Assembly: GCA_013416405.1 (NCBI GenBank)
Contig: JACCET010000001.1
Coordinates: 599,647 to 663,646 of the forward strand
Direction of reading: 5' to 3'
Source: Alcaligenaceae bacterium
Lineage (GTDB): Bacteria > Pseudomonadota > Gammaproteobacteria > Burkholderiales > Burkholderiaceae_B
Length of the DNA stretch: 64,000 nucleotides
The translations under genes and the position numbers were made by a program. Of the stretch, positions 46,281-54,395 are shown piece after piece (the first letter of the stretch is position 1; the number at the start of each line of letters is the position of its first letter). The notes beneath the pieces were generated by a model. It ran no database searches. It had not been told where the DNA came from and worked only from the letters and a program-made list of their open reading frames with translations.

Positions 46281-48014
46281 ATGAGCACTCTTCTGGAAAA
46301 AAGTTATGAACGCAGCATTGATAACCTGATCGCTCGCTTTGCCACACCCGCAATGCGCGGCGCAAGCCTCGAAGCATGGCTCTTCGACGATCAGAAGAAC
46401 CGCAAAGCGGCTGAGCGTAAACTGCATGCCGCTGGTGTAAACGCCGTGCTGCGCAGTGCCTATAAGCCGCTAGTCCATTTCTTTCTGGAAGATGTTGATC
46501 ATACGACGCTTGCAGCAGCAAGCATTGGCTACCCTATGCACGCAGCGTGTGCGCCCAACCGGTTTTTGCTTGAAGCCTACCCGCTGACCAAGCTTGTCGA
46601 GCAAGCAAGGGTTGAGTTTTACGCCACCCATGCCACCGACCTCACCTATAAGGTCAAACTCACTTACCAAAATGGCCATGAGGAAAGCCATCGTGTATTT
46701 GCTCCAAACCACACGCACGGTGATATTAGCGGCGAAACATTGTTGTCACCTACGGGTTGGCTGAACATCACACATCAAGGCCAGGTAAGCACCGAACGCA
46801 TTGAAACCGATCTTGAACAGCTGTTTCATGACACCATAAAAGCCATATCTGGCTACGACTGGGGTGAGACCGAACCCTATTTCGAAGAACTGAACATTAC
46901 GGCGCAGTTACCGATAGCAGACCACACACTGGCGTACGCAGAAGAGACAGTCAGCCTTATTGAAGCCCTGCATGAGGACATCTACTTTTCATTGCTGGAA
47001 GTTTTTCAGAAAAAATCAGGAAGGCCATTAGGCGACCGTGGTTTGCAGCCAGGGCAGATTGTTCCCGAAATTTCTTACCATCCGGGCTTACCTTCTGTTT
47101 GCGTCAGCACCAGATCACTTCGCACCCATGACAGCATCGGCACCAGCCAGCCCCTGGCCACAGCGCACGCACCACTCTTTGCTGCGCAGATTCTTCAAGA
47201 GCTTAATAGTTTGGGCGGTGAACACTACCAGGCACAATCGCGCTCAGGCCGTACTGTTCATGGGCGATACATCAAGGGTAGCGATGAGCCCATCATGATT
47301 AGCAGCGCCCAGCATGCCAACGAAACCAGCGGCGTGGTTGGCGCACTGCGCGCCGCCCAGCAGCTAATAACCCACAACAACGCGCACTTTACCATTTCGC
47401 CGCTTGAAAACCCCGACGGCTATGAACTGCATCGTCGCCTTTGTGCCGTCAACCCAAAGCACATGCACCATGCGGCCCGCTACACCGCAATGGGCGATGA
47501 TCTGGAGTACCGCAACGCGGGTGAGCCTGGCGAAAAAGCCATACGCATCAAGGCACAGGCGCTGACCGGCGCAAAGCTGCACGTCAACTTGCATGGCTAT
47601 CCCTCACACGAGTGGACGCGCCCGTTCTCCGGTTACATACCGCGTGGCTTCGATATGTGGACGCTGCCGAAAGGATTTTTCCTGGTGGTGCGCCATCAAA
47701 TAGGCTGGACAGAACAAGCAACAAAGTTGCTTGATCATGTAACGCGCCACCTGGCTACTGTTGATGGCTTACTGCAGCACAACGACGCACAGATTGCATT
47801 GTTTGAAAGACACGCCGGTGAAACGGGGTTTCATATTATTAACGGATTTCCCTGCCTGATTGCGGCCGATGATAGCTATGCCATGCCCATTACGCTGATT
47901 ACGGAATACCCGGATGAAACCATCTATGGGGAAAGTTTCATACAGGCTCACACGGCACACATGGAAACCGTTCTTGCCGCCTACGAAGCCCTACAAAAAC
48001 ACATCGGTCAATAA
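46281..48014 (+). CDS. M14-family zinc carboxypeptidase-like protein
   Basis: A 577-residue protein. The C-terminal half is an M14 peptidase-like domain: zinc ligands in SSAQHANETSGVVGAL (H-x2-E), a core LENPDGYELHRRLC, third ligand His in LHVNLHGYPSHEW, and a likely catalytic Glu in ITEYPDETIYGE. The N-terminal 270 residues have no domain I recognise. There is no signal peptide, so it is cytosolic. The start follows an unremarkable leader. Long two-domain M14 proteins of this kind are of unknown substrate. It is the last gene before accessory DNA begins. Confidence 0.8.
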   Translation: MSTLLEKSYERSIDNLIARFATPAMRGASLEAWLFDDQKNRKAAERKLHAAGVNAVLRSAYKPLVHFFLEDVDHTTLAAASIGYPMHAACAPNRFLLEAYPLTKLVEQARVEFYATHATDLTYKVKLTYQNGHEESHRVFAPNHTHGDISGETLLSPTGWLNITHQGQVSTERIETDLEQLFHDTIKAISGYDWGETEPYFEELNITAQLPIADHTLAYAEETVSLIEALHEDIYFSLLEVFQKKSGRPLGDRGLQPGQIVPEISYHPGLPSVCVSTRSLRTHDSIGTSQPLATAHAPLFAAQILQELNSLGGEHYQAQSRSGRTVHGRYIKGSDEPIMISSAQHANETSGVVGALRAAQQLITHNNAHFTISPLENPDGYELHRRLCAVNPKHMHHAARYTAMGDDLEYRNAGEPGEKAIRIKAQALTGAKLHVNLHGYPSHEWTRPFSGYIPRGFDMWTLPKGFFLVVRHQIGWTEQATKLLDHVTRHLATVDGLLQHNDAQIALFERHAGETGFHIINGFPCLIAADDSYAMPITLITEYPDETIYGESFIQAHTAHMETVLAAYEALQKHIGQ

Positions 48015-48264
48015 GCTGCACGCGCTCAGTGCTGCAGCCGAGGTTCCAGCGCCTACTCCACCCGGTTGCGCCCTACGCGACTTTCTGATGTGGCTGGGAC
48101 TGTCGGGACGATTCCGTGCACATCAGATTTGATGGATCTCGCAATCTCCGATGGCTTGGCGGATGGCGGCAACGTAAAACGCGTCCCGTCAAAAACGCAC
48201 CGTAAAACCATTCCTTTTAAGCAACCCTCATGTAGATCGTGACTTTTCGCGTAGGCACCTCGCC

Positions 48265-48504
48265 TCATCGGGCAGCGACTATCCGAGCCAGCGTTTCTTC
48301 TAATAAATTCCGATCCGCCGCACGCTTGACGTCGGTGCGCTGAGCCAGGTTCTGCAGCTTGCGCCGCACAGCCGGCAAATCAGCCGAATGTGGCAGTCCG
48401 ATCAGAGCGAAGCGCGGCTCCTGGGCGAGCATCGGCAGTATCTCAACAAGCAACTGCACTCGGTCGGTATAACGCCGATCCCAATGCTCAAGCCAATTGC
48501 TCAT
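48265..48504 (-). pseudogene. AbiEii nucleotidyltransferase toxin remnant with in-frame internal deletion
   Basis: A 79-residue frame from MSNWLEHWDRRYTD. The first 33 residues match an AbiEii N-terminus (VQLLVEILPMLAQEPRFALIG, where the GG(T/S) catalytic motif should follow). Directly after, ADLPAVRRKLQNLAQRT matches the C-terminal end of AbiEii, as in the intact copy here (HLPGVRWKLRNLVQLQK at about 60.0 kb). Compared with that 313-residue copy about 230 residues are gone, in frame, including the whole active site. The frame overlaps the antitoxin stop by 17 bp, as in working AbiE pairs. The 250 bp after the M14 gene (48,015-48,264) show no gene I recognise. Confidence 0.75.
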
Positions 48505-49309
48505 CGAGGTCTCCCGGTAAGGTGATCTGGTAGGTTGGATGCAAGCGTCCGCCTGGCACCAATGCGCGCTTTCCTCGGCCCAAATCAACACCATCCAGTG
48601 ATACATGCGATAGCCATGCGTGCTGATGCCGATCGGCCAGCGCCAAAAACAGCCGTTTTGCTTTTATGCTGCGGCAATGACGCAGCAATAGGCCGACGCG
48701 CTGCGGCCGCAGCGTGGTCATGGCCTGCATCAACGCGTCGGCCTCGTAGACCCGCGCCGCATCCAACACGTCATCACATAGCTCCAGCATGCCCCGCTCG
48801 GGCATCGAGCACACTAGCGCCCCTGCACCGGACCCCAACCGATACCACGCCAATCCCTGCTCCGCCAGCAAGGACTCGGGCACCTCGACCGTAAGCGGCA
48901 CGACAGGCAGCTCGAATGGCCCCTTGCCCAAGTACGCAAAGCGCTCCTTCAATGGCAGCTTGCTCACCCAGCCCGGTGGCCGCTCCGGCCCATAAAGGGT
49001 AACCGTGCCGGCATCGCCCAAGCGAAGGTAATGCTCGTGCCCCAGTAGGGTCAGCGCGAAGCGCCCTCCTACATGCAACGGCAGCCCCTCTCCGGCCTGC
49101 AGGCTACTCACCACCCCGTCCCACTGAAGGCGGCCCCCCTTACGCATGTACACGCCACGAGCGGGCGACACCAGCCAGCCGCTACTGACATAGCGCGCAA
49201 TGAGACTGTTAGAGTAGCCCTTCGTCCGCAGCGAGCGGCTGGAAACCAAGCGTGTATCGTTCAGCTCAGTCAGCAGACAGTTCAGTTTTCCAATATTTTG
49301 TTCACTCAT
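48488..49309 (-). CDS. AbiEi-family antitoxin (transcriptional repressor), toxin lost
   Basis: A 273-residue protein starting at MSEQNIGKLNCLL. It has the AbiEi pattern: an N-terminal winged HTH (SRSLRTKGYSNSLIARYVSSGWLVSPARGVY), then the conserved VGGRFALTLLGHEHYL and a C-terminal antitoxin region with MPERGMLELCDDV and LRHCRSIKAKRLFLALADRH. AbiEi proteins repress their own operon by binding inverted repeats and neutralise AbiEii by a separate domain. An imperfect palindrome lies 50-70 bp upstream. Its cognate toxin next door has lost its catalytic core, so this is an orphan antitoxin, possibly able to counter other AbiEii proteins. Confidence 0.85.
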   Translation of the reverse strand: MSEQNIGKLNCLLTELNDTRLVSSRSLRTKGYSNSLIARYVSSGWLVSPARGVYMRKGGRLQWDGVVSSLQAGEGLPLHVGGRFALTLLGHEHYLRLGDAGTVTLYGPERPPGWVSKLPLKERFAYLGKGPFELPVVPLTVEVPESLLAEQGLAWYRLGSGAGALVCSMPERGMLELCDDVLDAARVYEADALMQAMTTLRPQRVGLLLRHCRSIKAKRLFLALADRHQHAWLSHVSLDGVDLGRGKRALVPGGRLHPTYQITLPGDLDEQLA

Positions 49310-49360
49310 AGTACTCAAAATACATCCTTCACAAACTTTTGGCAATACGCCATAGTTCGA

Positions 49361-49380
49361 GTAATTAAAAATTTAATCAC
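49361..49380. promoter_or_regulatory. Putative AbiEi operator (first AbiE locus)
   Basis: GTAATTAAA-AA-TTTAATCAC is an inverted repeat with 8 of 9 positions matched, about 50 bp upstream of the antitoxin start. AbiEi proteins are known to bind inverted repeats in their promoter; the assignment here is positional. Confidence 0.45.
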
Positions 49381-49429
49381 TTACAGTGACTTTTCTATAT
49401 AAAAAATAAACCATCCACCATCAGGAATT

Positions 49430-49533
49430 ACGCCAGATCGTCCCCTTTGGCCAAAACAACCATTTACGAAATGGAGCGCCGAGGCGAGCTCCCGCGCCGC
49501 TTCAACCTGACGCCGCGCTGCGTCGTCTTTTGA
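49430..49533 (+). pseudogene. AlpA-family regulator fragment (copy 1), frameshifted
   Basis: Reading RQIV, then after a frame change KTTIYEMERRGELPRRFNLT and PRCVVF before a stop, this is the winged-helix core of an AlpA/prophage regulatory protein (which normally reads TIY-x-W-x3-G-x-FP). Both ends are missing. A second, more decayed copy of the same sequence lies at 50,592. Confidence 0.7.
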
Positions 49534-49616
49534 GACAAATCACCGGATCGTGGTATTGGGATGGACCCTTTTCACCCTATGGCTGCCCTCTACACAGAGA
49601 AGCACTTCGAGACTGG

Positions 49617-49772
49617 TCATTTAAACGCCAACTAATGCTCGATCAGTTGACCGCGCTCAAGCAAGATATCGACAAGGGCTTGGCCGATGTAGCTGCTGGC
49701 CGTACCAGAGAATTCGATGCTCAGCGAATCGCCGAGCGAGGGAGAAAGTTATCAGCTGCACGCTTCACCTAA
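49617..49772 (+). pseudogene. ParD-type antitoxin C-terminal fragment
   Basis: The frame ending at 49772 reads QLTALKQDIDKGLADVAAGR then TREFDAQRIAERGRKLSA, the tail of a ParD/CC2985-type antitoxin (typically LR-x2-I-x-x-GL... FD-x-x-x-x-x-x-GR). The N-terminal ribbon-helix-helix half is replaced by unrelated sequence and no ParE toxin follows. A remnant of a further toxin-antitoxin locus. Confidence 0.55.
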
Positions 49773-49803
49773 CCGAAAACGCAGGCCGACAACAAAGCCA
49801 GGC

Positions 49804-50439
49804 TCAATCAACCAGTCCCAGCCGCCGCGCCTCGAGGGCCGCTTCGGCACGGCTGCTGATGTTCAGCTTGCGATAGATCGATTTCACATGATCGCCCACG
49901 GTGTGGTGCGAAATTTCCAGTGCCTGTGCAATATCGACCAACCGCAAGCCCTTGGCCAACAGTCCAAGGACTTGCCGCTCGCGCTCGCTCAGGCCGGCTT
50001 CTGTGCCTGGGACCGAAACGGCTTTCTGAAAATGTTGTATCAGGCGTCTGGCAATGGCGGGCGAAAGTGGAAGCAAGCCATCACGAATACCATGTAATTG
50101 CAGGCTGATCAGCTCCGGGGGTTGATCCTTGAGAACATAGCCTTGCGCACCCGCCTTCAGTGCACGCATAAGATGTTCGTCATCGTCGAATATTGTACCG
50201 ACGATGGGGATGCATTCTGGCTGCTGCTCGGCGAGCCAAGCAATCAGGTCGGCACCGTTACCGTCACCTAACTCAAGATCGATCAGGGCCAGGCGGAACT
50301 GGTGCCGCCTGATTTTTTCCATCGCCACGTGGACACTGCTTGCCATGACCTGCTCAAGATCGGGAAAGACATCGGTAAGCAGTGCCGACATAAGCGATAA
50401 CCCTTCAGGCAAGTCATCCACCAGTAGACATTTGTGCAT
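49804..50439 (-). CDS. NarL/LuxR-family response regulator, orphan
   Basis: A 211-residue response regulator. The receiver domain has the acidic pocket (LLVDDLPEG), the phosphorylatable Asp in LALIDLELGDGNG, and the Lys in GYVLKDQPPEL. The output domain is a LuxR HTH (GLSERERQVLGLLAKGLRLVDIAQALEISHHTVGDHVKSIYRKL). It is full length and looks intact. Upstream on the same strand remains only the last 40 codons of its histidine kinase, so it has lost its partner. Its targets are not evident. Confidence 0.9.
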   Translation of the reverse strand: MHKCLLVDDLPEGLSLMSALLTDVFPDLEQVMASSVHVAMEKIRRHQFRLALIDLELGDGNGADLIAWLAEQQPECIPIVGTIFDDDEHLMRALKAGAQGYVLKDQPPELISLQLHGIRDGLLPLSPAIARRLIQHFQKAVSVPGTEAGLSERERQVLGLLAKGLRLVDIAQALEISHHTVGDHVKSIYRKLNISSRAEAALEARRLGLVD

Positions 50440-50469
50440 GAGCTTCTCCCGCATTTCCTGTTTTCGGTG

Positions 50470-50592
50470 TCAAGGTTCTTGACCGACAAGCGTCAGGCGC
50501 ACGGCGACCCTGTTGCCTGACGATTCGCGATGGAACTCCACCATACCCCCCATTTCCTGCAGACGTTGCTCCAGGCCCTTGATTCCTCGCAG
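50470..50592 (-). pseudogene. Histidine kinase C-terminal remnant
   Basis: The minus strand reads LRGIKGLEQRLQEMGGMVEF then HRESSGNRVAVRLTLVGQEP and stop: the end of a NarX/DegS-type kinase ATPase domain (G-L-x-G-(I/M)-x-x-R motif and the final beta strands). It ends exactly where the second AlpA fragment begins (50,592), so a recombination removed the rest of the kinase. It precedes the intact response regulator. Confidence 0.8.
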
Positions 50593-50645
50593 AAACGACC
50601 ATCTACGAAATGGAGCACCGAGGCGAGTTCTAGCAGCGCTTCAAC
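50592..50645 (+). pseudogene. AlpA-family regulator fragment (copy 2)
   Basis: The plus strand reads ETTIYEMEHRGEF, stop, QRFN, the same AlpA core as at 49,430 with about 85% nucleotide identity over the shared 55 bp by eye, broken by an in-frame stop. It abuts the truncated histidine kinase. Confidence 0.65.
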
Positions 50646-50669
50646 ACGTCGCGGCCTCTCTCGATGCTA

Positions 50670-51191
50670 TTAAACCAAGGCTTCCAGCTCTGTAGAAACC
50701 GAGTGCGGCAACCGCCGCCCTTCTTTTGCCAGGTTGACCAGCAAGGCCTCGCGCGCCACGTCCAGTACATTCTCGGCCAGCGAATAGCTGCCCTTGGCCT
50801 GCAACCAGGTCAACACATCGGCCAAATGCCAGATCGACGCACTGCCCTCATGCACCGGTGCCGGGAAAGTTCCCGGATGAGCCAGCATCAGCTTGCGCAT
50901 GTTCTGCCGCGACACGCCCACGATGTCGGCCACATCCGTCAGCCCCACCAAATCTGGCGCGACCTCAATCAGTCGTGCCGACGGCGCAGCGCGGCGCACG
51001 TCGGCCAATGCGCTACGCACCGCCTCACCAGCATCGGCGGCTTCGCGGGTGAACTCCAGCGCCAAACGCCCCGGCTGCCCGATGCCAATCAGAGCATCGT
51101 CGCAGCCCGCTTCGCCCAGGCGCTCGATCAACGCATCCAAGTTGCGGTCATCCTCAGTGAGCTGATATTTCAGGGTAAAGGTGTACTCCAT
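50670..51191 (-). CDS. AlpA/MerR-like helix-turn-helix DNA-binding protein
   Basis: A 173-residue protein; the ATG at 51191 has AAGGAG 8 nt upstream. The N-terminal half (about 1-80) is an alpha/beta domain of unknown type (FTLKYQLTEDDRNLDALIERLGEAGCDDALIG). The second half has a MerR/AlpA-type HTH: LVGLTDVADIVGVSRQNMRKLM, then FPAPVHEGSASIWHLADVLTWLQ. It overlaps the end of a Cys-rich gene fragment upstream on the same strand, so the two were once a pair. Function unknown; it looks like a small mobile-element regulator. Confidence 0.7.
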   Translation of the reverse strand: MEYTFTLKYQLTEDDRNLDALIERLGEAGCDDALIGIGQPGRLALEFTREAADAGEAVRSALADVRRAAPSARLIEVAPDLVGLTDVADIVGVSRQNMRKLMLAHPGTFPAPVHEGSASIWHLADVLTWLQAKGSYSLAENVLDVAREALLVNLAKEGRRLPHSVSTELEALV

Positions 51192-51384
51192 CACGCTGCT
51201 CCTTGGCATCGTCGTCAGCTTCAAATTGCTGACGGTGCATGCTGCAGTTGTCCACGACACGACGCAAGGCACGTGCATGGTTACCGGGGTTCTTAGGTGT
51301 GCTCCAGACGCTGGTAATGCAGAACTCGCCGCAGCGGCATTCTTCATCGTTGTACGGACAATATGAGGATGATCGACAAGGCTG
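51154..51384 (-). pseudogene. 5'-truncated Cys-rich protein fragment preceding the HTH gene
   Basis: A minus-strand frame without a usable start codon reads SSYCPYNDEECRCGEFCITS, VWSTPKNPGNHARALRRVVD, NCSMHRQQFEADDDAKEQRD and ends at 51154. Its composition and cysteine spacing (C-x6-C-x-C-x3-C) look like a real protein, and the 38-bp overlap with the next gene's start suggests translational coupling. The 5' end abuts the integrase tail near 51,385. I do not recognise the family. Confidence 0.5.
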
Positions 51385-51535
51385 TCAAGTGACAACCTTG
51401 TTGTCGTATTACGCTGTTGCGCTCAACGTCGGCACCACCGCGTTCGCCGGCGTCAATCCAGGCATCAACCATGTTGGCCCACTCTTGCAGCATGTGGCGC
51501 CGCTGCTCGGCGGCCTTGGCCCGCTCCGTCACAAG
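51344..51535 (-). pseudogene. Tyrosine integrase C-terminal tail
   Basis: The minus-strand frame has LVTERAKAAEQRRHMLQEWA then NMVDAWIDAGERG, the typical end of a P4-like integrase (E-x-RR-x-M(M/L)Q-x-WA-x-x-x-D), just after the catalytic Tyr. The rest of the integrase is gone: at 51,535 it meets a HigB fragment on the opposite strand. It is not the missing end of the tRNA-Val integrase, which lies 38 kb away on the other strand. Confidence 0.65.
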
Positions 51536-51537
51536 GC

Positions 51538-51672
51538 TTTTACTGCACGTTGATTGGTCGCCGTATTGTGATGCTTCACAGTTTCGTAAAAAAGACCGAT
51601 AAGACACCCCCGGCAGAACGCAAGATTGCCGAAACCCGACTAAAGGAGATTAAGCATGCTAACGCACGATGA
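51538..51672 (+). pseudogene. HigB/RelE-type toxin, C-terminal half only
   Basis: Reads FYCTLIGRRIVMLHSFVKKT then DKTPPAERKIAETRLKEIKH and stop: the second half of a phage Gp49/HigB toxin. The first half (strands with LPK...G..LGEP.TK.L..GLYELR) is missing, cut at the integrase tail. The stop overlaps the start of the intact antitoxin by 17 bp, the normal HigB-HigA arrangement. The toxin cannot be functional. Confidence 0.75.
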
Positions 51673-51943
51673 ACTGATCAAAAAAATGATGGACGATCCA
51701 GCCGTACGTGCTGAGTATGAGCGCATTGAGCGCGAGGAAATGCCGATGCTGGACACTATCCTGAAGGCCCGGGCTGAAGCCGGGCTCACACAGGCCCAGG
51801 TAGCCGAACGCATGGGTACCAAGGCACCGGCTGTAGCGCGGCTGGAAAATGCGCTGGTCACTGGCAAGCATTCCCCGTCAATTGCTACGCTTCAGAAGTA
51901 TGCAGCCGCTCTTGGTAAGAAGCTGGAAGTGCGATTCAGCTGA
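51656..51943 (+). CDS. higA: HigA-type Xre antitoxin, toxin lost
   Basis: A 95-residue antitoxin of the HigA family paired with Gp49-like toxins: an N-terminal helix with MDDPAVRAEYERIEREE and a Cro-type HTH (ARAEAGLTQAQVAERMGTKAPAVARLENAL). The C-terminus SIATLQKYAAALGKKLEVRF is typical. It is intact, but the preceding toxin is only a half. The next reading frame starts 2 bp after the stop codon. Confidence 0.85.
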   Translation: MLTHDELIKKMMDDPAVRAEYERIEREEMPMLDTILKARAEAGLTQAQVAERMGTKAPAVARLENALVTGKHSPSIATLQKYAAALGKKLEVRFS

Positions 51944-51944
51944 T

Positions 51945-52517
51945 ATGACCATGGCTGGCGCCCTGATTCACCGAGACTACTTCACTAGTGCGTCCATTCG
52001 CCTGATGGTGTTTGCAGATCGTGTCGAAACCATCAGCCCCGGTCACCTGCCCGATAGCCTAAGTACTGAGGCCATCCGCCACGGCGCAACCAACCGGCGT
52101 AATCCCACGCTCACGGAACATGCCGTCCATATCCTGCCATATCGGGGATTAGGTACAGGTATTCCACGCGCACTGCACGACTGGCCTACCATTGAGCTAC
52201 TGGATGAAATAACCAGCAACCAGTTCAAGGTTGTTGTGCCTAGGATTCAAGAGCCGGACGGGCCCACCCCCCAAGTCACCCCCCAAGTCACCCCCCAAGT
52301 CGGGGATCTACTGGCGGCGATCCGGGGAGATCAAACCCGAACGGAATTAATGGATGCACTTCGGCTAAACGACCGCAAGCATTTTCGAGTTGCTTACCTA
52401 CAGCCCGCACTCGACGCGGGGTTGATTGCGATGACCATACCGGCCAAACCCAATAGTCGCTTGCAAAAATATCGAATTACCGAACAGGGGCAGACACTAC
52501 TCGCTCAGCAATATTAA
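51945..52517 (+). pseudogene. AlbA_2/HATPase-type regulator (COG2865, RecG-like), N-terminally truncated
   Basis: A 190-codon frame. GALIHRDYFTSASIRLMVFADRVETISPGHLPD and LTEHAVHILPYRGLGTGIPRAL are the divergent ATPase part of the AlbA_2-type family once annotated as RecG-like helicases. Three 12-bp repeats (52266-52301) encode TPQV units, common in this family, and a winged-helix tail follows (YLQPALDAGLIAMTIPAKPN, LQKYRITEQGQTLLAQQ). The first 250-300 residues including the AlbA_2 domain are missing, the break lying right after higA. It may still be expressed but is unlikely to work. Confidence 0.75.
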
Positions 52518-52562
52518 GCTCGTTACCGATCAGACAAAGCCTTTTCTCGCGCCGTAACCACT

Positions 52563-53609
52563 ATGAATGACCATCGAATACGTGCTGCAGCCCGTAAGGC
52601 GCTGATGACAGCAGATCCACTTTACTACGCCTGGCTGCCGGAGCAGCAGGAACGGTTTCGCGCAACCATGGACGATGTGGCCAGTGACAAGGTGGCTGCT
52701 GTTTTGCTCCGTGAGTTGCTGGACATCTCATGTACCGCTGACAATGCCGGTGATATCTGGAGTGACCTGCCACTGTCGCAGCTTGAACATATCAACTGGG
52801 CGAAACTGCTGGCCACCGGTATCGGTGAAGATATGATTTGGCTCAACGAATCCATGGCCGAAAATGTCAGCCTGCTCGACTTCGATACCCTGCATGATTA
52901 CGACCTCAACGATTACCACTTCCAGGAAGCAGCCAATAGCAAGGAGATCACGGACTACCAGCAGCGGGATTACTATGCGCTGCGATTTTCCCGTTGGGCG
53001 CGCTTGCTCATTAATGACAAACTCCATTACGCCACTCTCAGCTCGCTGGCCACGTATATAACGGACCAGCTTCAAGAACAAGGGGACGACATGATCCAGC
53101 GCCTGCTTCCTCATGAATATGTGGAGGGGAAAAACCATGGAAAGCAGGAAAAGAGCGGCATTCTCTGGGATATGCAGGTGGATGCCGGTGGGTTGGAACC
53201 GCAACTCGAAGAGCTAAAGCGGCAGTGGTATCAGTACATCCAGCAGCGCTGGACTGAACTCAGCGAGTCATTCAAGGATCAGCCGCCAGCCGCCTTCATG
53301 AAGGACACCAGCGAACATGGGGAGGCGAACACCCTTTTTTTGTTCAACAATTCCGCTGCTCTGAAGCGCATTCGTTGGCGCAGTTTCCTCTCGGACTGCC
53401 GACAGCTGGAACGGAATTTCAATGGAGTGGAGTGCCATGTAACCGAGGTCTGGAAGCAGACCGAAGACTGGCTGCATGAAACGCACCGCGACATTATCCA
53501 GAATTTTGACCCTACTGTGATCAGACTGAGGAAAACGCGCAAGGTTGTGGTGGCCCCTGGTGCTTTTGACAGCTTGTTGCAATTGGATGAGGATAATCAT
53601 CGTCAGTAA
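52563..53609 (+). CDS. Uncharacterised protein, 348 residues
   Basis: An intact frame beginning MNDHRIRAAARKALM. The protein is acidic and helical, rich in Trp, Tyr and Asp (WAKLLATGIGEDMIWLNESM, DYDLNDYHFQEAANSKEITD, and WYQYIQQRWTELSESF), with no signal peptide, membrane helix or motif that I recognise. It lies between degraded toxin-antitoxin genes and has good coding character over its whole length, so it is probably real cargo of a mobile element. Function unknown; its setting makes a defence-type role possible but nothing in the sequence shows it. Confidence 0.6.
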   Translation: MNDHRIRAAARKALMTADPLYYAWLPEQQERFRATMDDVASDKVAAVLLRELLDISCTADNAGDIWSDLPLSQLEHINWAKLLATGIGEDMIWLNESMAENVSLLDFDTLHDYDLNDYHFQEAANSKEITDYQQRDYYALRFSRWARLLINDKLHYATLSSLATYITDQLQEQGDDMIQRLLPHEYVEGKNHGKQEKSGILWDMQVDAGGLEPQLEELKRQWYQYIQQRWTELSESFKDQPPAAFMKDTSEHGEANTLFLFNNSAALKRIRWRSFLSDCRQLERNFNGVECHVTEVWKQTEDWLHETHRDIIQNFDPTVIRLRKTRKVVVAPGAFDSLLQLDEDNHRQ

Positions 53610-53656
53610 TTACCACCCCATGAAAGGCAACGCCGGACGCCTATTACAGTAAACCA

Positions 53657-53914
53657 GTGCAGGCTCAGATCCTTTCTTTACCCAAGACCCTTCAAGCACG
53701 CTATGCAGCATTCTCGCTACGGATGGTAAACAACGGGCCGAACTTGGGCGAGCCACATACCAAAGCTTTTGGCGAGGGCCTATTCGAGCTACGGTTAAAG
53801 GGAGCAGAAAGTATCGCCCAAGTGTTTTACTGCACCTTGATTGACGGCCGTATTGTGATGCTTCACAGCTTCGCGAAGAAAATGCGAACGGTTGCTTACG
53901 CACATCTCAATTGA
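53657..53914 (+). pseudogene. HigB/Gp49-type toxin, both ends damaged, no antitoxin
   Basis: From GTG 53657 the frame reads QAQILSLPKTLQARYAAFSL, NNGPNLGEPHTKAFGEGLFE and LIDGRIVMLHSFAKKMRT, a clear Gp49/HigB toxin. The usual first 10-12 residues are lost (coding character continues upstream without a start) and the last 25 are replaced by VAYAHLN. No HigA gene follows. It is a second, independent copy of the toxin type whose second half is found at 51,538. Confidence 0.7.
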
Positions 53915-54008
53915 GATACTTCTGCTCAGCATTGGCCGCAAAATGAAAGTACTTAGTCCTGCCGCATCAATACCCTATAAATTACTTTAATAAATCTATA
54001 TAACACAA

Positions 54009-54059
54009 TGATTTATAAGAAATTTTACAACAGCCCTACTCCCACTCAATGGTCAATAG
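54009..54059. repeat. guaA-end-like direct repeat, left copy
   Basis: TGATTTATA, an AT-rich spacer, and CCCTACTCCCACTC (54034-54047) with TCAATAG at 54053-54059. The right copy is at 57133-57185; 23 of 26 bases match over the core, and the AT-rich part is similar too. On the minus strand the core reads ACC ATT GAG TGG GAG TAG (TIEWE-stop), the typical 3' end of guaA, a known target of integrative elements. Confidence 0.5.
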
Positions 54060-54395
54060 ATTAATAACACTATTGATTTCATTGGATTTATTTTTACACT
54101 CTTCGCCAATACCATTCAAAATACCATCCTCAGAAACCAGCTTCATATTGCTTGAGGCTGCTTGATATTGCCAGGATTTTTACGGAGTTTCGCGTTCTCG
54201 TATACAAATGGTGTTTTTCGGGCAAATCGCCGGGTCGTGGTATTAGAAAGGTGCTTTTATACCCTCTTGAATGGATCCATTGCCAAAGTCGTCTATGGTC
54301 TTAACACAATAGGCTGAGTCACGCAGCCATTTGCAACTGAGTAAATCCCATGACTGTGAAGCAGAGCTAGTTCAAATCCTGACGCGCGACGAAGA

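Noticed and set aside
11620..51535. One large island spanning from the tRNA-Val integrase to the integrase tail at 51.4 kb
   Set aside because: The DNA between holds leuCDB, asd, aroC, truA and other core genes, and the two integrase pieces are on opposite strands, so they are separate remnants.
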